Source of the DNA: Mesorhizobium sp. YM1C-6-2
GTDB lineage: Bacteria > Pseudomonadota > Alphaproteobacteria > Rhizobiales > Rhizobiaceae
Direction: 5' to 3'
DNA: 64,000 bases
NCBI RefSeq assembly: GCF_003666685.1
Contig: NZ_RCIZ01000004.1
Location: 1 to 64,000, forward strand
In this document: in pieces, positions 25,815 to 35,049 of the stretch
Numbering within the stretch: position 1 is the stretch's first letter
How the letters are laid out: every line of letters begins with the position of its first letter
Position numbers and translations under genes: made by a program
Notes under the pieces: model-generated
Database searches by the model: none
The model's input: only the letters and a program-made list of their open reading frames with translations
Told to the model about the DNA's origin: nothing

Positions 25815-27278
25815 TTGTTTATTTGCTCTTCCGCTGAAGACGAAGACACGCGACCCGTCGGCTGTATTTGCCATAGCCCCGCCTTCCTCCGGCTCAACGC
25901 GCTGGTCGAGCAGAAATTCTCACGCCGCGCATTCCTTTCCGGCGCTGCCGCTGTCGGCGCCGCCGCGCTCTGGCCGAAGCGCGCTTCAGCCGCCATCCCC
26001 GCGCCGCCGGCCGGCCCGGTCGTGTTCACCAACGTCAAGGTTTTCGACGGCAAGTCCGGCAAGCTCGCGGAGGGCCAGCGTGTCGTCGTCGAAGGCAACA
26101 AGATCAAGGCAGTCGAGCCTGCCGGAGGATCCGCACCCGACGGAGCCGAGATCGTCGACGGCGGCGGCCGCACGCTCATGCCCGGCCTCATCGACGCGCA
26201 CTGGCATTCCATGATGGCGTCGCTGCCGATGCTGCAGTTGCTGACCGCCGACGTCGGCTTCATCACGCTCGAGGCCGCGGCCGAGGCCGAGCGAACCCTC
26301 ATGCGCGGCTTCACCAGCATCCGCGATCTTGCCGGCCCGTCCTTCAGCCTCAAGCGTGCGATCGACAGCGGGCTCAACGCCGGGCCGCGCATCTGGCCCT
26401 CCGGCGCGATGATCTCGCAGACCAGCGGCCATGGCGACTTCAGGCTTCCCTACGAGGTTCCCGCACAGCCGGATGCGCCGCTTAGTCGCGGAGAGGCTGT
26501 CGGCGGCGGCATGATCGCCGACGGCGTCGACGAGGTGCTGAAGCGCTCCCGCGAACAATTGATGCTCGGCGCCAGCCAGCTCAAGCTTGCGGCGGGCGGC
26601 GGCGTCGCCTCCAACTTCGATCCCATCGACGTCAGCCAGTACACGGAAGCCGAGTTCCGCGCCGCGGTCGATTGCGCCGAGAACTGGGGCACCTACGTCA
26701 CCGTCCACGCCTATACGCCACGCGCCATGCAGACCGCCATACGGGGCGGCGTCCGCTGCATCGACCATGGCCAGTTGATGGACGAGGAGACGGCGAAGAT
26801 CATGGCCGACAAGGGCATCTGGTTCTCCAGCCAAGCCTTTGTCGACAACGAATTCGCCAATCCCTATCCGGAAGGTTCGGCGAACCGTGCCAAGCAGCTT
26901 ACGATGTTCGCCGGCACCGACACGGCCTACGGCTTGGCCAAAAAATACAAGCTGAAGACCGCCTGGGGCACCGACATCCTTTTCGAACCGTCGATGACGA
27001 AGAACCAGGGCGCGATCCTGACCACCATGGCCCGCTGGTATTCGAACGACGAGATCCTGCTCATGGCGACCGGGACCAACGCCGAGCTGCTGGCCATGTC
27101 CGGTCCGCGCAATCCATACCCGGACAGGATCGGCGTCATCGAGGCCGGCGCCTACGCCGATCTCCTGCTGGTGGACGGCGACCCGATCGCCGACATAAAA
27201 CTTCTTGCCGATCCCGAGAAGAACTTGAAAATCATCATGAAGGACGGCCGATTCTACAAGGATACCGTGAGGGGATGA
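25815..27278 (+). CDS. Tat-exported metal-dependent amidohydrolase (imidazolonepropionase-like)
   Basis: 487 residues from TTG 25815, which has GAGGGGAT six to seven bases upstream. A 34-residue leader precedes a twin-arginine signal, FSRRAFLSGAAAVGAAAL (35-52), so the mature enzyme is periplasmic. The amidohydrolase fold shows LMPGLIDAHWH (metal H129, H131), later VHAYTPRAMQTAI and IDHGQLMD histidines, and AWGTDILF (metal Asp). Related proteins are annotated as prolidase/imidazolonepropionase-like; the substrate is unknown. Its stop overlaps the start of an outer-membrane barrel gene, which suggests joint use of an external substrate. Confidence 0.88.
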   Translation: MFICSSAEDEDTRPVGCICHSPAFLRLNALVEQKFSRRAFLSGAAAVGAAALWPKRASAAIPAPPAGPVVFTNVKVFDGKSGKLAEGQRVVVEGNKIKAVEPAGGSAPDGAEIVDGGGRTLMPGLIDAHWHSMMASLPMLQLLTADVGFITLEAAAEAERTLMRGFTSIRDLAGPSFSLKRAIDSGLNAGPRIWPSGAMISQTSGHGDFRLPYEVPAQPDAPLSRGEAVGGGMIADGVDEVLKRSREQLMLGASQLKLAAGGGVASNFDPIDVSQYTEAEFRAAVDCAENWGTYVTVHAYTPRAMQTAIRGGVRCIDHGQLMDEETAKIMADKGIWFSSQAFVDNEFANPYPEGSANRAKQLTMFAGTDTAYGLAKKYKLKTAWGTDILFEPSMTKNQGAILTTMARWYSNDEILLMATGTNAELLAMSGPRNPYPDRIGVIEAGAYADLLLVDGDPIADIKLLADPEKNLKIIMKDGRFYKDTVRG

Positions 27279-28102
27279 AGGTGATGGCATCGAAGACGTT
27301 GGGCGGCTGCGCGCTCGCCGCTGGCATTTTTGCGTCGGGCATCGCCGCCGCGGCAGATCCCGAGGCTGCGCCGCCGCCGCTCGGCGCGTCGGACTGGGTC
27401 GTGCAGGTCACGCCTTATCTGTGGGCATCCGGCATGCAAGGCGACATCTCGCCGTTTCCGCGCGCCCCCACGGTCGAAGTCGACGTGCCGTTCTCGGAGG
27501 TCTGGGACAATCTGAAATTCGGCGGTTTCGCCAATATCTGGGCTCGCCGCGACCGTTTCGTCTTCTCCGGCGACCTCATGTACGTCAATCTTTCGGCGGC
27601 CGAGGTCGTCGGGCCGCTGCCCGATCTCGCGCCCGAGGTCGAATTGGACGCCGAACTGGACTCGGTGCAGTTCTACGCTGCGGGTCTGGCGGGCTACCGG
27701 GTCGTCGACACGCCGCAGTTCAGCCTGGATGCGCTTGCGGGCGGCCGCTTCTGGTACGTTTCGAACGATCTCACGCTGCGGCTCGAGAATGTGGGCAGCC
27801 GCTCGTTCAAGGAGGACTTCAGCTGGTTCGACCCGCTGGTCGGCGCGCGGGTCTTCTACAACATCACCGACAAGCTGTCGGTGATGGGGCAGGCCGACAT
27901 CGGCGGCTTCGGCGTCGGCTCCGAATTCACCTGGTCGGTGCTGGGAACCGTCAACTACGTGTTCAACGACCACTGGTCCGCGTCGCTGGGCTACAAGCAC
28001 ATGTCGGTCGACTATGACGACGACGGCCTCGTGTTCGATGTCGATATGTCGGGGCCGGTCATCGGCGTCACCTATCGTTTCGGCGGGCCTACCGGCGGTT
28101 GA
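27275..28102 (+). CDS. Outer membrane beta-barrel protein
   Basis: 275 residues with a signal peptide (GGCALAAGIFASGIAAAA). Alternating hydrophobic strands follow: WVVQVTPYLWASGMQGDI near the N-terminus, VQFYAAGLAGYRVV, WSASLGYKHMSVDYD and GPVIGVTYRFGG at the end, an aromatic-terminated last strand as expected for BAM insertion. It is translationally coupled to the exported amidohydrolase (ATGA overlap); ATG 27284 is an alternative start. It could be a porin or binding partner for that enzyme's substrate. Confidence 0.8.
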   Translation: MKVMASKTLGGCALAAGIFASGIAAAADPEAAPPPLGASDWVVQVTPYLWASGMQGDISPFPRAPTVEVDVPFSEVWDNLKFGGFANIWARRDRFVFSGDLMYVNLSAAEVVGPLPDLAPEVELDAELDSVQFYAAGLAGYRVVDTPQFSLDALAGGRFWYVSNDLTLRLENVGSRSFKEDFSWFDPLVGARVFYNITDKLSVMGQADIGGFGVGSEFTWSVLGTVNYVFNDHWSASLGYKHMSVDYDDDGLVFDVDMSGPVIGVTYRFGGPTGG

Positions 28103-28155
28103 TCTCGGTCGGCCGCTTGCCCAGATAAGCCGCAACAGCTTTTTTGGAGGCCGAC

Positions 28156-28422
28156 ATGTGCCGCAACATCAGACAGCTCTTCAATTTCGAGCCGCCGGCG
28201 ACGGACGACGAGGTGCGCAGCGCCGCGCTTCAGTTCGTGCGCAAGGTCAGCGGCTCGACCAAGCCGTCGAAGCGCAACGAGGAAGTGTTCGACCGCGCCG
28301 TCGAAGCCATAGCCGCCAACGTCCGCGCGCTCATCGATGCCATGGAAACCACCCAGCCGCCGAAGAACCGCGAGGAAGAGGCGGCGAAGGCCAAGGCCCG
28401 CACGCTGATCCGATTCGCTTGA
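28156..28422 (+). CDS. DUF2277 domain protein
   Basis: 88 residues starting MCRNIRQLFNFEPPAT, the hallmark of DUF2277, followed by LQFVRKVSGSTKPSKRNEEVFDRAVEAI and a charged C-terminus. GGAGG lies 5 bases before the ATG at 28156, which fixes the start. Function is unknown; the family is small, soluble and widespread in actinobacteria and alphaproteobacteria. Confidence 0.9.
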   Translation: MCRNIRQLFNFEPPATDDEVRSAALQFVRKVSGSTKPSKRNEEVFDRAVEAIAANVRALIDAMETTQPPKNREEEAAKAKARTLIRFA

Positions 28423-28475
28423 ATTTTCCGGCGCGGCTCCCTACCTTAGCCAGGGTTAGCTAAGGACATTCGGTC

Positions 28476-28736
28476 ATGACCACGGTCAACATGCTGGAAG
28501 CCAAGACTTCCCTGTCCAAGCTCGTCGAGGCGGTCGAGAGCGGCGCCGAAACGGAAATCATCATCGCCCGCAACGGCAAGCCCGCGGCAAAGCTGGTGTC
28601 AATTGATGCGGAGCCGAAAAAGAAAGTTCGGCTGGGCCTGCTGAAGGGCAAATACCCTCCCATGTCCCTCGAAGAGTTCAATTCGACCGATGAAGAGATT
28701 GCGGCGATGTTCGACGCATCGCCCAACGACTTTTGA
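28476..28736 (+). CDS. Phd/YefM-type antitoxin
   Basis: 86 residues. MTTVNMLEAKTSLSKLVEAV and IIIARNGKPAAKLV are the Phd/YefM DNA-binding half. The C-terminal part (PPMSLEEFNSTDEEIAAMFDASPNDF) is the acidic toxin-neutralising tail. It precedes and overlaps a PIN-domain toxin gene and should repress the pair's promoter. A short AG-GGTTAGCTAAGG stretch just upstream could be part of that operator. Confidence 0.92.
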   Translation: MTTVNMLEAKTSLSKLVEAVESGAETEIIIARNGKPAAKLVSIDAEPKKKVRLGLLKGKYPPMSLEEFNSTDEEIAAMFDASPNDF

Positions 28737-29122
28737 GACTGCTTCTCGACACCCACGTTGCGATATGGGCGCTCGTCGCGCCCGAGCGGATTCCTGGCCG
28801 AGTCAGGGAGTTGATGAAGCAAGAGGTCAATTCGACCTGGGTATCGGCGATCAGCATTTGGGAAATATCGGTGAAGCACAAATTGGGAAGGGTGAGCAGT
28901 CCGCCCTTCTCGGGACGCGAAGCGATCGGATTTTTCGAAAACGCAGGGTTCGGACTTTTGCCGGTCACCGTGGAGCATGCGGCGATGGTGGACAATCTGC
29001 CCCGGCTGCATGCCGATCCATTCGACAGACTTCTGATCGCGCAGGCTCTGAGCGAGCCCATGCGGCTTGTGTCACACGACCGGCAGGTCGCGGCATATAG
29101 CGATACGGTCATAAGTTTGTAG
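28733..29122 (+). CDS. PIN-domain (VapC-type) toxin
   Basis: The 129-residue PIN ribonuclease has acidic residues at the expected sites: LLLDTHVAIW (first Asp), AISIWEISVK (Glu) and ADPFDRLLIAQAL (third acidic block), then VSHDRQVAAY. The start is TTG 28733, overlapping the antitoxin stop as TTGA, so translation is coupled and limited. Pairing a PIN toxin with a Phd antitoxin is a common mixed arrangement. Confidence 0.92.
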   Translation: MRLLLDTHVAIWALVAPERIPGRVRELMKQEVNSTWVSAISIWEISVKHKLGRVSSPPFSGREAIGFFENAGFGLLPVTVEHAAMVDNLPRLHADPFDRLLIAQALSEPMRLVSHDRQVAAYSDTVISL

Positions 29123-29204
29123 CCGCAGGTGCGTGCTCGGCCGTTCGGTGCCCGTAGACGGCAATCCATTGGCTTTCGCGCGCCGGCTGGCCTAAACTCG
29201 CGCC

Positions 29205-30125
29205 ATGAGCTTCTTCCCCGGAACCGATCCCGAAGTCGGCGACAAGCTCGCCTGCGACGCCATCGAGCTGATGGTCATCCCGAGCGCCAAGGATATTGGC
29301 GGCTTCGAGGTGCGGCGTGCTCTGCCGACCGCCAAGCGCCGTCTCGTCGGCCCGTTCATCTTCTTCGACCGCATGGGCCCGGCGTTGCTGAGGGCAGGGC
29401 AGGCGCTCGACGTGCGCCCGCACCCGCATATCGGGCTCGCCACCGTCACCTACCTCTTCGACGGCAAGATCAGGCACCGCGATTCGCTCGGCACCGAAAT
29501 GGTCATCGCGCCCGGCGACGTGAACCTGATGACCGCCGGCCGCGGCATCGTCCATTCCGAGCGCACGCCGGAAGAATTGCGGGGCGCGCCGATGTCGGTC
29601 TCCGGCCTGCAGACCTGGCTGGCGCTGCCGGACGGCAAGGAGGAGGTCGCGCCGCTCTTCGAGAACACCGCAGCCGCGGAGCTGCCGGAATTCGACGATG
29701 GCGGCGCATCCGGCCGCGTCGTCATCGGTGCCTTCGACGGACTGAAATCGCCGGTCCGTGCGGCCTCCGACACGCTCTACGCCGACATCCGCCTGCAGCC
29801 GGGCGCGAGCGTCAGAATTCCCGCCGACGCCGAGGAACGCGCCATCTACACGCTGGAGGGCACGGTCACCATCTCGGGCGACCGTTTTCCCGACAATCGC
29901 CTGCTGGTCTTCAAGCCCGGCGACGAGATCGTCGTTTCCTCCGAGGGCGGCGCGCATTTCATGCTGTTCGGCGGCGCCTCGCTGGGTTCGAGGCGCTATA
30001 TCTGGTGGAATTTCGTTTCGTCCTCGAAGGAGCGCATCGAGCAGGCTAAGGAGGAATGGAAGACCGGCCGCTTCGATATCGTGCCGGGAGACGACAAGGA
30101 ATTCATCCCTCTGCCGGAGAATTGA
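29205..30125 (+). CDS. Pirin family protein
   Basis: 306 residues with two cupin halves. The N-terminal metal site is visible as [26 protein letters not shown] and the signature [16 protein letters not shown]. The C-terminal half has the degenerate second cupin ([24 protein letters not shown]) and an end region [25 protein letters not shown]. Bacterial pirins include quercetinase-like oxygenases and metabolic regulators; the role here is open. Confidence 0.93.
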   Translation: MSFFPGTDPEVGDKLACDAIELMVIPSAKDIGGFEVRRALPTAKRRLVGPFIFFDRMGPALLRAGQALDVRPHPHIGLATVTYLFDGKIRHRDSLGTEMVIAPGDVNLMTAGRGIVHSERTPEELRGAPMSVSGLQTWLALPDGKEEVAPLFENTAAAELPEFDDGGASGRVVIGAFDGLKSPVRAASDTLYADIRLQPGASVRIPADAEERAIYTLEGTVTISGDRFPDNRLLVFKPGDEIVVSSEGGAHFMLFGGASLGSRRYIWWNFVSSSKERIEQAKEEWKTGRFDIVPGDDKEFIPLPEN

Positions 30126-30206
30126 GATCCCGAGGCTCATTTACATTTGCCGGCCATGTTCCTATTCGCAGGTTTGTCCCGCTGCCGCAGCCGGAGTTGA
30201 CCGACA

Positions 30207-32123
30207 ATGACCCGCAAGCCGAAGACGCCGCTGCTCGACAAGGTGAAGGTTCCCGCGGACCTGCGCCGCCTGCCCGAAAGCGACCTGCCGCAGCTCGCCG
30301 AGGAGCTTCGCGCCGAGCTGATCGATGCCGTCTCCGTCACCGGCGGCCATCTCGGCGCCGGGCTCGGCGTCGTCGAACTCACCGTCGCGCTGCATCACGT
30401 CTTCGACACGCCGGACGATCGCCTGATCTGGGACGTCGGCCACCAGGCCTATCCGCACAAGATCCTGACAGGCCGCCGCGATCGCATTCGCACGCTGCGC
30501 GCCGAGGGCGGGCTCTCCGGCTTCACCAAGCGGGCCGAAAGCGAATACGACCCGTTCGGCGCCGCGCACTCCTCGACCTCGATCTCCGCCGGCCTCGGCA
30601 TGGCGGTCGCGCGCGACCTGAAGGGTGGCCGCAACAATGTCATCGCCGTCATCGGCGACGGCGCCATGTCCGCCGGCATGGCCTATGAGGCGATGAACAA
30701 TGCCGGTGCGCTCGACGCCCGCCTTATCGTCATCCTCAACGACAACGACATGTCGATCGCCCCGCCCGCCGGCGCGATGAGCGCCTATCTCGCACGCCTC
30801 GTGTCCGGCCGCACCTACCGTTCGCTGCGCGACACCGCCAAGCAGCTGGCGAAGAAGCTGCCGAAGTTCCTGGCCGAAAAGGCGCGCCGCTCGGAAGAGT
30901 TCGCACGCGGCTTCTGGACCGGCGGCACGCTGTTCGAGGAGCTCGGCTTCTATTATGTCGGCCCGATCGACGGCCACAATCTGGAGCACATGCTGCCCGT
31001 CCTGAAGAATGTGCGCGACACGATCGACGGGCCGGTGCTGATCCATGTCGTGACGCAGAAGGGCAAAGGCTATGCGCCGGCCGAGGCCGCAAGCGACAAA
31101 TATCACGGCGTCAACCGCTTCGACGTCATCACCGGGGCGCAGGCGAAGCCCCCGGCCAACGCTCCGGCCTATACGCGCGTCTTTGCCGATACGCTGATCG
31201 ACGAGGCAGCCCGCGACGAGAAGATCGTCGCCGTCACTGCAGCGATGCCGTCCGGCACGGGGCTCGATCTCTTCGGCGAGATTTTTCCGAGCCGCACATT
31301 CGACGTCGGCATCGCCGAGCAGCATGCCGTCACCTTCGCGGCGGGTCTGGCTGCGGAAGGCTTCAAGCCTTTCGCGGCGATCTATTCGACCTTCCTGCAG
31401 CGCGCTTACGACCAGATCGTCCACGACGTGGCGATCCAGAAGCTGCCCGTGCGCTTCCCGATCGACCGCGCCGGCTTTGTCGGTGCCGATGGCCCGACCC
31501 ATTGCGGCGCCTTCGACACCACATTCCTCGCCAGCCTCCCCGACATGGTGGTGATGGCGGCAGCCGACGAGGCGGAACTGCGCCATATGGTGCGTACGGC
31601 TGCCGAGTATGGCGAAGGGCCGATCGCCTTCCGCTATCCGCGCGGTAACGGCGTCGGCGTCGACCTTCCCGAGCGTGGCTCGGTGCTCGAAATCGGCAAG
31701 GGCAGGGTGCTCAGGGAAGGCGGTAAGGTCGCGCTGCTTTCCTTCGGCACCCGGCTTGCCGATTGCCTGCTCGCGGCGGAAGAACTTTCCGCCGCGGGCC
31801 TCTCCACCACGGTTGCCGACGCGCGTTTTGCAAAACCGCTCGACGAGGATCTTGTGCGGCGTCTCGCGCGCGAGCACGAGATTCTGGTCACTGTGGAGGA
31901 AGGCGCGATCGGCGGCTTCGCCACGCAGGTCCTGCATTTCCTGGCGCATCAGGGGCTGCTGGAGTCGGGCCTCAAGGTCCGCCCGCTGGTGCTGCCCGAT
32001 ATCTTCACCGACCACGCCAAGCCGGAGAAGATGTATGCCGAGGCAGGCCTCGACAGTGCGGGGATCGTGAAGACGGTCTTCGCCGCGCTCGGCCTGCGGG
32101 AGACGCAGGCGGCCCGAGCCTGA
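30207..32123 (+). CDS. dxs: 1-deoxy-D-xylulose-5-phosphate synthase
   Basis: The 638-residue thiamine-diphosphate enzyme makes DXP from pyruvate and glyceraldehyde 3-phosphate, the entry step of the MEP isoprenoid pathway. Present are [15 protein letters not shown], the [18 protein letters not shown] cofactor motif, NDNDMSI, then the pyrimidine-binding part with [17 protein letters not shown] and [15 protein letters not shown]. Length is normal. ispH, a later step, is also in the window (47917). It is followed closely by a small secreted protein and tlyA, a common rhizobial order. Confidence 0.97.
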   Translation: MTRKPKTPLLDKVKVPADLRRLPESDLPQLAEELRAELIDAVSVTGGHLGAGLGVVELTVALHHVFDTPDDRLIWDVGHQAYPHKILTGRRDRIRTLRAEGGLSGFTKRAESEYDPFGAAHSSTSISAGLGMAVARDLKGGRNNVIAVIGDGAMSAGMAYEAMNNAGALDARLIVILNDNDMSIAPPAGAMSAYLARLVSGRTYRSLRDTAKQLAKKLPKFLAEKARRSEEFARGFWTGGTLFEELGFYYVGPIDGHNLEHMLPVLKNVRDTIDGPVLIHVVTQKGKGYAPAEAASDKYHGVNRFDVITGAQAKPPANAPAYTRVFADTLIDEAARDEKIVAVTAAMPSGTGLDLFGEIFPSRTFDVGIAEQHAVTFAAGLAAEGFKPFAAIYSTFLQRAYDQIVHDVAIQKLPVRFPIDRAGFVGADGPTHCGAFDTTFLASLPDMVVMAAADEAELRHMVRTAAEYGEGPIAFRYPRGNGVGVDLPERGSVLEIGKGRVLREGGKVALLSFGTRLADCLLAAEELSAAGLSTTVADARFAKPLDEDLVRRLAREHEILVTVEEGAIGGFATQVLHFLAHQGLLESGLKVRPLVLPDIFTDHAKPEKMYAEAGLDSAGIVKTVFAALGLRETQAARA

Positions 32124-32222
32124 CGGCTGACCGGCACGCTGCCGCTAACCTGCTGTTTAGGTTAACATTTGCGGGTTTGCTTACCGTGTCTCTTGGGCGT
32201 TTCTTAGCGCCGCGCTGATAGC

Positions 32223-32247
32223 GAATTCTCCCAGGCAGGGAGAATTC
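32223..32247 (+). promoter_or_regulatory. Perfect hairpin just before a start codon
   Basis: GAATTCTCCC-AGGCA-GGGAGAATTC, a 10-bp perfect stem with a 5-base loop, ending six bases before the ATG at 32254. It contains the only GGGAG in reach, so folding would bury the likely ribosome binding site; it could equally be a repressor site. Confidence 0.6.
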
Positions 32248-32253
32248 GGCGGG

Positions 32254-32547
32254 ATGAAAGCGCTCGGTTGTGCGCTTGCGGTGATCGTTCTGGCAGGGCA
32301 GGCAACGGCCCAGCCGCGCTACGACCGCAAGCTGGAAGAGGCTGTCATGGCGATCGTCGCCGCCAGGATCGGCGACATACGCGGCGGCTTCGCTTTCGAC
32401 GCGAGGCCGGTGATGGTAGTCGTCCAGGGCGACACCGTCATGGGCACGACCGACATGAGCGCCGGGCGGCGCATGCAGCCCGACAGGCCGCCGGAGGGCA
32501 TGGCCCGCGCCATGGACCGCCGGGCGGCAGATCCCGCGACCTTCTAG
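32254..32547 (+). CDS. Small secreted protein of unknown function
   Basis: 97 residues with a convincing signal peptide (MKALGCALAVIVLAGQATA, cleavage near residue 19). The mature part (about 78 residues) contains VMAIVAARIGDIRGGFAFDARPVMVVVQGDT and a basic, proline-rich end. I do not recognise the family; similar short proteins sit between dxs and tlyA in related genomes as far as I recall. A perfect hairpin overlaps its ribosome-binding region. Confidence 0.7.
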   Translation: MKALGCALAVIVLAGQATAQPRYDRKLEEAVMAIVAARIGDIRGGFAFDARPVMVVVQGDTVMGTTDMSAGRRMQPDRPPEGMARAMDRRAADPATF

Positions 32548-32590
32548 GTCCCGCTTGCCTTCCGGCCGGTCCTTCTCCAATGAAGGCCCC

Positions 32591-33364
32591 ATGCCGGTTC
32601 CATCCGCACCCCGAAAGACCGATGACCGCGTCAGGCTGGACGAGCTTCTCGTCCTGCGCGGCCTCTATGCCACCCGCTCGCGCGCCAGAGACGCCGTCGA
32701 GCGCGGCGCGATCTCCGTCGATGGCGCGGTCGTTGCGAAGCCCGGTCAGGCCGTTCCCCTGTCCAGCGTGATCGCTGCCGACGATCCGGCTGCCCGCTAC
32801 GTCTCGCGCGCGGCGTTGAAACTTCTGGCCGGCCTCGACCATTTCGGCCTCGACCCCGTGGGCAGCGAGGCGCTCGACATCGGCGCCTCGACCGGCGGCT
32901 TCACGCAGGTGCTTCTGGAACGCGGCGCGGCCCATGTGACCGCGTTCGATGTCGGCCACGGCCAGCTCGACCTGCGCCTTCGCGACGATCCCCGCGTCAC
33001 CGCCATCGAAGGCCTCAACGCGCGCGATCTCACTATCGAACATCTTGGCGGCAAATCCCCTGACTTCGTCGTCTCCGATGTCAGCTTCATCTCGCTGATG
33101 CTTGCGCTGCCTCCGGCATTGTCGCTCGCCGCGCCCGACGCCAGAGGCCTGTTCCTCGTCAAGCCGCAGTTCGAGGCAGGCCGGGAGGCGATCGGCAAGG
33201 GCGGCATCCTGAAAGACCCCGCCGAAGGGCCGCGCATCGCCGAAAAGCTCCGAGCCTGGCTCGACGCCCAGGCCGGCTGGCGCGCGCTCGGCGTCTGCGA
33301 TTCCCCCGTCGCCGGCGGCGACGGCAACCGCGAATTCCTGCTTGGCGGGATCAAGGATCGATGA
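32591..33364 (+). CDS. tlyA: TlyA family rRNA 2'-O-methyltransferase
   Basis: 257 residues. An N-terminal S4 RNA-binding domain (VRLDELLVLRGLYATRSRARDAVERGAISVDG) is followed by an FtsJ/RrmJ-type SAM domain with ALDIGASTGGFTQVLLERGA and VVSDVSFISLMLALP. TlyA proteins 2'-O-methylate cytidines in 16S/23S rRNA; the older label is hemolysin A. ATG 32591 fits the conserved N-terminus. The stop overlaps the next gene's ATG. Confidence 0.93.
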   Translation: MPVPSAPRKTDDRVRLDELLVLRGLYATRSRARDAVERGAISVDGAVVAKPGQAVPLSSVIAADDPAARYVSRAALKLLAGLDHFGLDPVGSEALDIGASTGGFTQVLLERGAAHVTAFDVGHGQLDLRLRDDPRVTAIEGLNARDLTIEHLGGKSPDFVVSDVSFISLMLALPPALSLAAPDARGLFLVKPQFEAGREAIGKGGILKDPAEGPRIAEKLRAWLDAQAGWRALGVCDSPVAGGDGNREFLLGGIKDR

Positions 33365-34602
33365 GCGCGACCTTCGAGATAACCCGCCTAGGCGCACAGG
33401 CGGACGGCATCGCCGAGACCGAAACCGGCCAGGTTTTCATCCCCTTCGCGCTGCCCGGCGAGAAGGTGACGGCTGCGCGCATCAGGGATCGCGCGGATCT
33501 CATCGCCGTGCTTTCCGCCTCGCCGCAGCGCGTCGAGCCGCCCTGCCGCCATTTCACCGTCTGCGGCGGCTGCGCCATCCAGCATCTGGAAGAGCGCGCC
33601 TATCTCGACTGGAAGCGGCAGAAGATCGTCGGCGCCTTGCGCGCCGCCAAGGTCGAAGCGGAGGTCGCCGACATCATCCCTTGCGCGCCGCAAACGCGCC
33701 GCCGCGTCACCTTCTCCGCCCGCAAGACCGAGCGCGGCGTCGTCTTCGGCTTCAACCGCGCCCATTCCAACGAGATCGTGGATATCTCCGAATGCCCGAT
33801 CTCGCTGCCGGAGATCGTGGCCGCCCTGCCGAAGCTGCGCGGGCTTGCCGGCGCGATCACGGCCACGCCCCAGCCTTTCCACATGACGGTCACGGCCACC
33901 GCCTCCGGGCTCGACATCGCCGCCCAGGGTTCCGGCAAAATGGCTGACGGGCAGCGCCTCGCAGCCGCTGCCGCCGTGACCCGCGAAGGCTTTGCGCGGC
34001 TTTCCGTCGATGGCGAGATCATCGTCGAGCCGAGAAAGCCTGCGATCATCTTCGGCGACATCGCCGTCCCGGTGCCGCCGGGTTCTTTCCTCCAGGCCAC
34101 GGCGCCCGCCGAGCAGGCCATGGCCGATCTGGTGCTTCCCCATCTGGCGCGCTCGAAGAAGGTCGCCGACCTCTTCGCCGGAGCCGGCAGCTTCGCACTG
34201 AGGCTGGCGAAAAAATCCGAGGTCCATGCGGTGGAAGGCGATGCGGCGGCGCTTGCCGCGCTCGACCGCGGCTTTCGTCAGGCTTCCGGCCTGAAGCGTG
34301 TCACGGTCGAAAAGCGCGATCTCTTCCGCCGTCCGCTCACCTTCAAGGAGCTGAACGCCTTCGACGGCATCGTGTTCGACCCGCCGCGCGCCGGCGCCGA
34401 GGACCAGTCGAAGCAGATCGCCCGCTCCGAGGTGCCATATGTCGCGGCAGTGTCCTGCAATCCCGGCACGCTCGCCCGCGACCTCTCGATCCTCGTCGCC
34501 GGCGGCTACCGCGTCAAAAGCGTCACCCCGATCGACCAGTTCCTCTGGTCGCCGCATATCGAGGCCGTGGCGCTGCTCGAGAAGCCCAGGAAAAGGCGGT
34601 GA
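33361..34602 (+). CDS. RNA m5U methyltransferase, RlmD/RumA-TrmA family
   Basis: 413 residues. A short TRAM-like N-terminus is followed by the iron-sulfur cluster cysteines CRHFTVCGGCAIQH and, after an insert, a further cysteine at IIPCAPQTRRRV. The SAM domain has VADLFAGAGSFALRLA, and the catalytic end shows FDPPRAGAEDQSKQIA and the nucleophile motif SCNPGTLARDLSIL. It should methylate a uridine in 23S rRNA. It overlaps tlyA by four bases, giving a two-gene rRNA-methylation operon. Confidence 0.92.
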   Translation: MSATFEITRLGAQADGIAETETGQVFIPFALPGEKVTAARIRDRADLIAVLSASPQRVEPPCRHFTVCGGCAIQHLEERAYLDWKRQKIVGALRAAKVEAEVADIIPCAPQTRRRVTFSARKTERGVVFGFNRAHSNEIVDISECPISLPEIVAALPKLRGLAGAITATPQPFHMTVTATASGLDIAAQGSGKMADGQRLAAAAAVTREGFARLSVDGEIIVEPRKPAIIFGDIAVPVPPGSFLQATAPAEQAMADLVLPHLARSKKVADLFAGAGSFALRLAKKSEVHAVEGDAAALAALDRGFRQASGLKRVTVEKRDLFRRPLTFKELNAFDGIVFDPPRAGAEDQSKQIARSEVPYVAAVSCNPGTLARDLSILVAGGYRVKSVTPIDQFLWSPHIEAVALLEKPRKRR

Positions 34603-34618
34603 AGCTGCGTCGCGCTTG

Positions 34619-34662
34619 AATTGATCGCTGTTTGAGCTTATTTTGAAAAGATGGTATCAATT
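34619..34662 (+). promoter_or_regulatory. Promoter with flanking inverted repeat for the Xre/RES module
   Basis: TTGAGC (34632-34637), exactly 17 bases, TATCAA (34655-34660). Inverted arms AATTGAT (34619-34625) and ATCAATT (34656-34662) frame the promoter, the second overlapping the -10. That layout fits autorepression by the Xre-like antitoxin. Confidence 0.55.
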
Positions 34663-34680
34663 TGAGCGAGGAATTTGCTC

Positions 34681-35049
34681 ATGGGTGTTGCGGCATTCGA
34701 ACTGGCGGCAACGAAATTCGGTGACGAGCCGCTGCCGTTCCTTTCGGCGCGGCGTATCGCCGATTCGCTCGGCGTCAACCTGTCCGAACTGGCCGAGCTT
34801 GCCGGCGTCGCGCGCAATACGCTGGCCGCCGGAACGGGGCGCAAGGCCGATGCCGCCCTGAGCCCGATCGTCCGCATCCTCGCCATGGCCGGCGAGATGG
34901 CGGGCGGCGAACAGCGCGCCGCGATCTGGTTCAAGCATCAGCCCATCCCCGGCTGGGCCGGCAAGACGGCCTACGATCTCGTGCGCGAAGGCAAGGCCGA
35001 CAAGGTGCTTGCCTATCTGGAGGCAGTCCGCTCCGGCGTCTATGCCTGA
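34681..35049 (+). CDS. Xre/MbcA/ParS-type antitoxin of a RES module
   Basis: 122 residues. An N-terminal helix-turn-helix (ADSLGVNLSELAELAGVARNTLAAG) is followed by the C-terminal toxin-binding MbcA/ParS/Xre domain (AAIWFKHQPIPGWAGKTAYDLVREGKADKVLAYLE). ATG 34681 has GCGAGGAA seven bases upstream; the TTG six bases earlier is too close to that site. It overlaps the RES toxin by eight bases. Confidence 0.92.
   Translation: MGVAAFELAATKFGDEPLPFLSARRIADSLGVNLSELAELAGVARNTLAAGTGRKADAALSPIVRILAMAGEMAGGEQRAAIWFKHQPIPGWAGKTAYDLVREGKADKVLAYLEAVRSGVYA

Noticed and set aside
30162-32015. 617-residue open frame antisense to dxs
   Set aside because: Shadow of a complete, highly conserved DXP synthase; no start signal or family.
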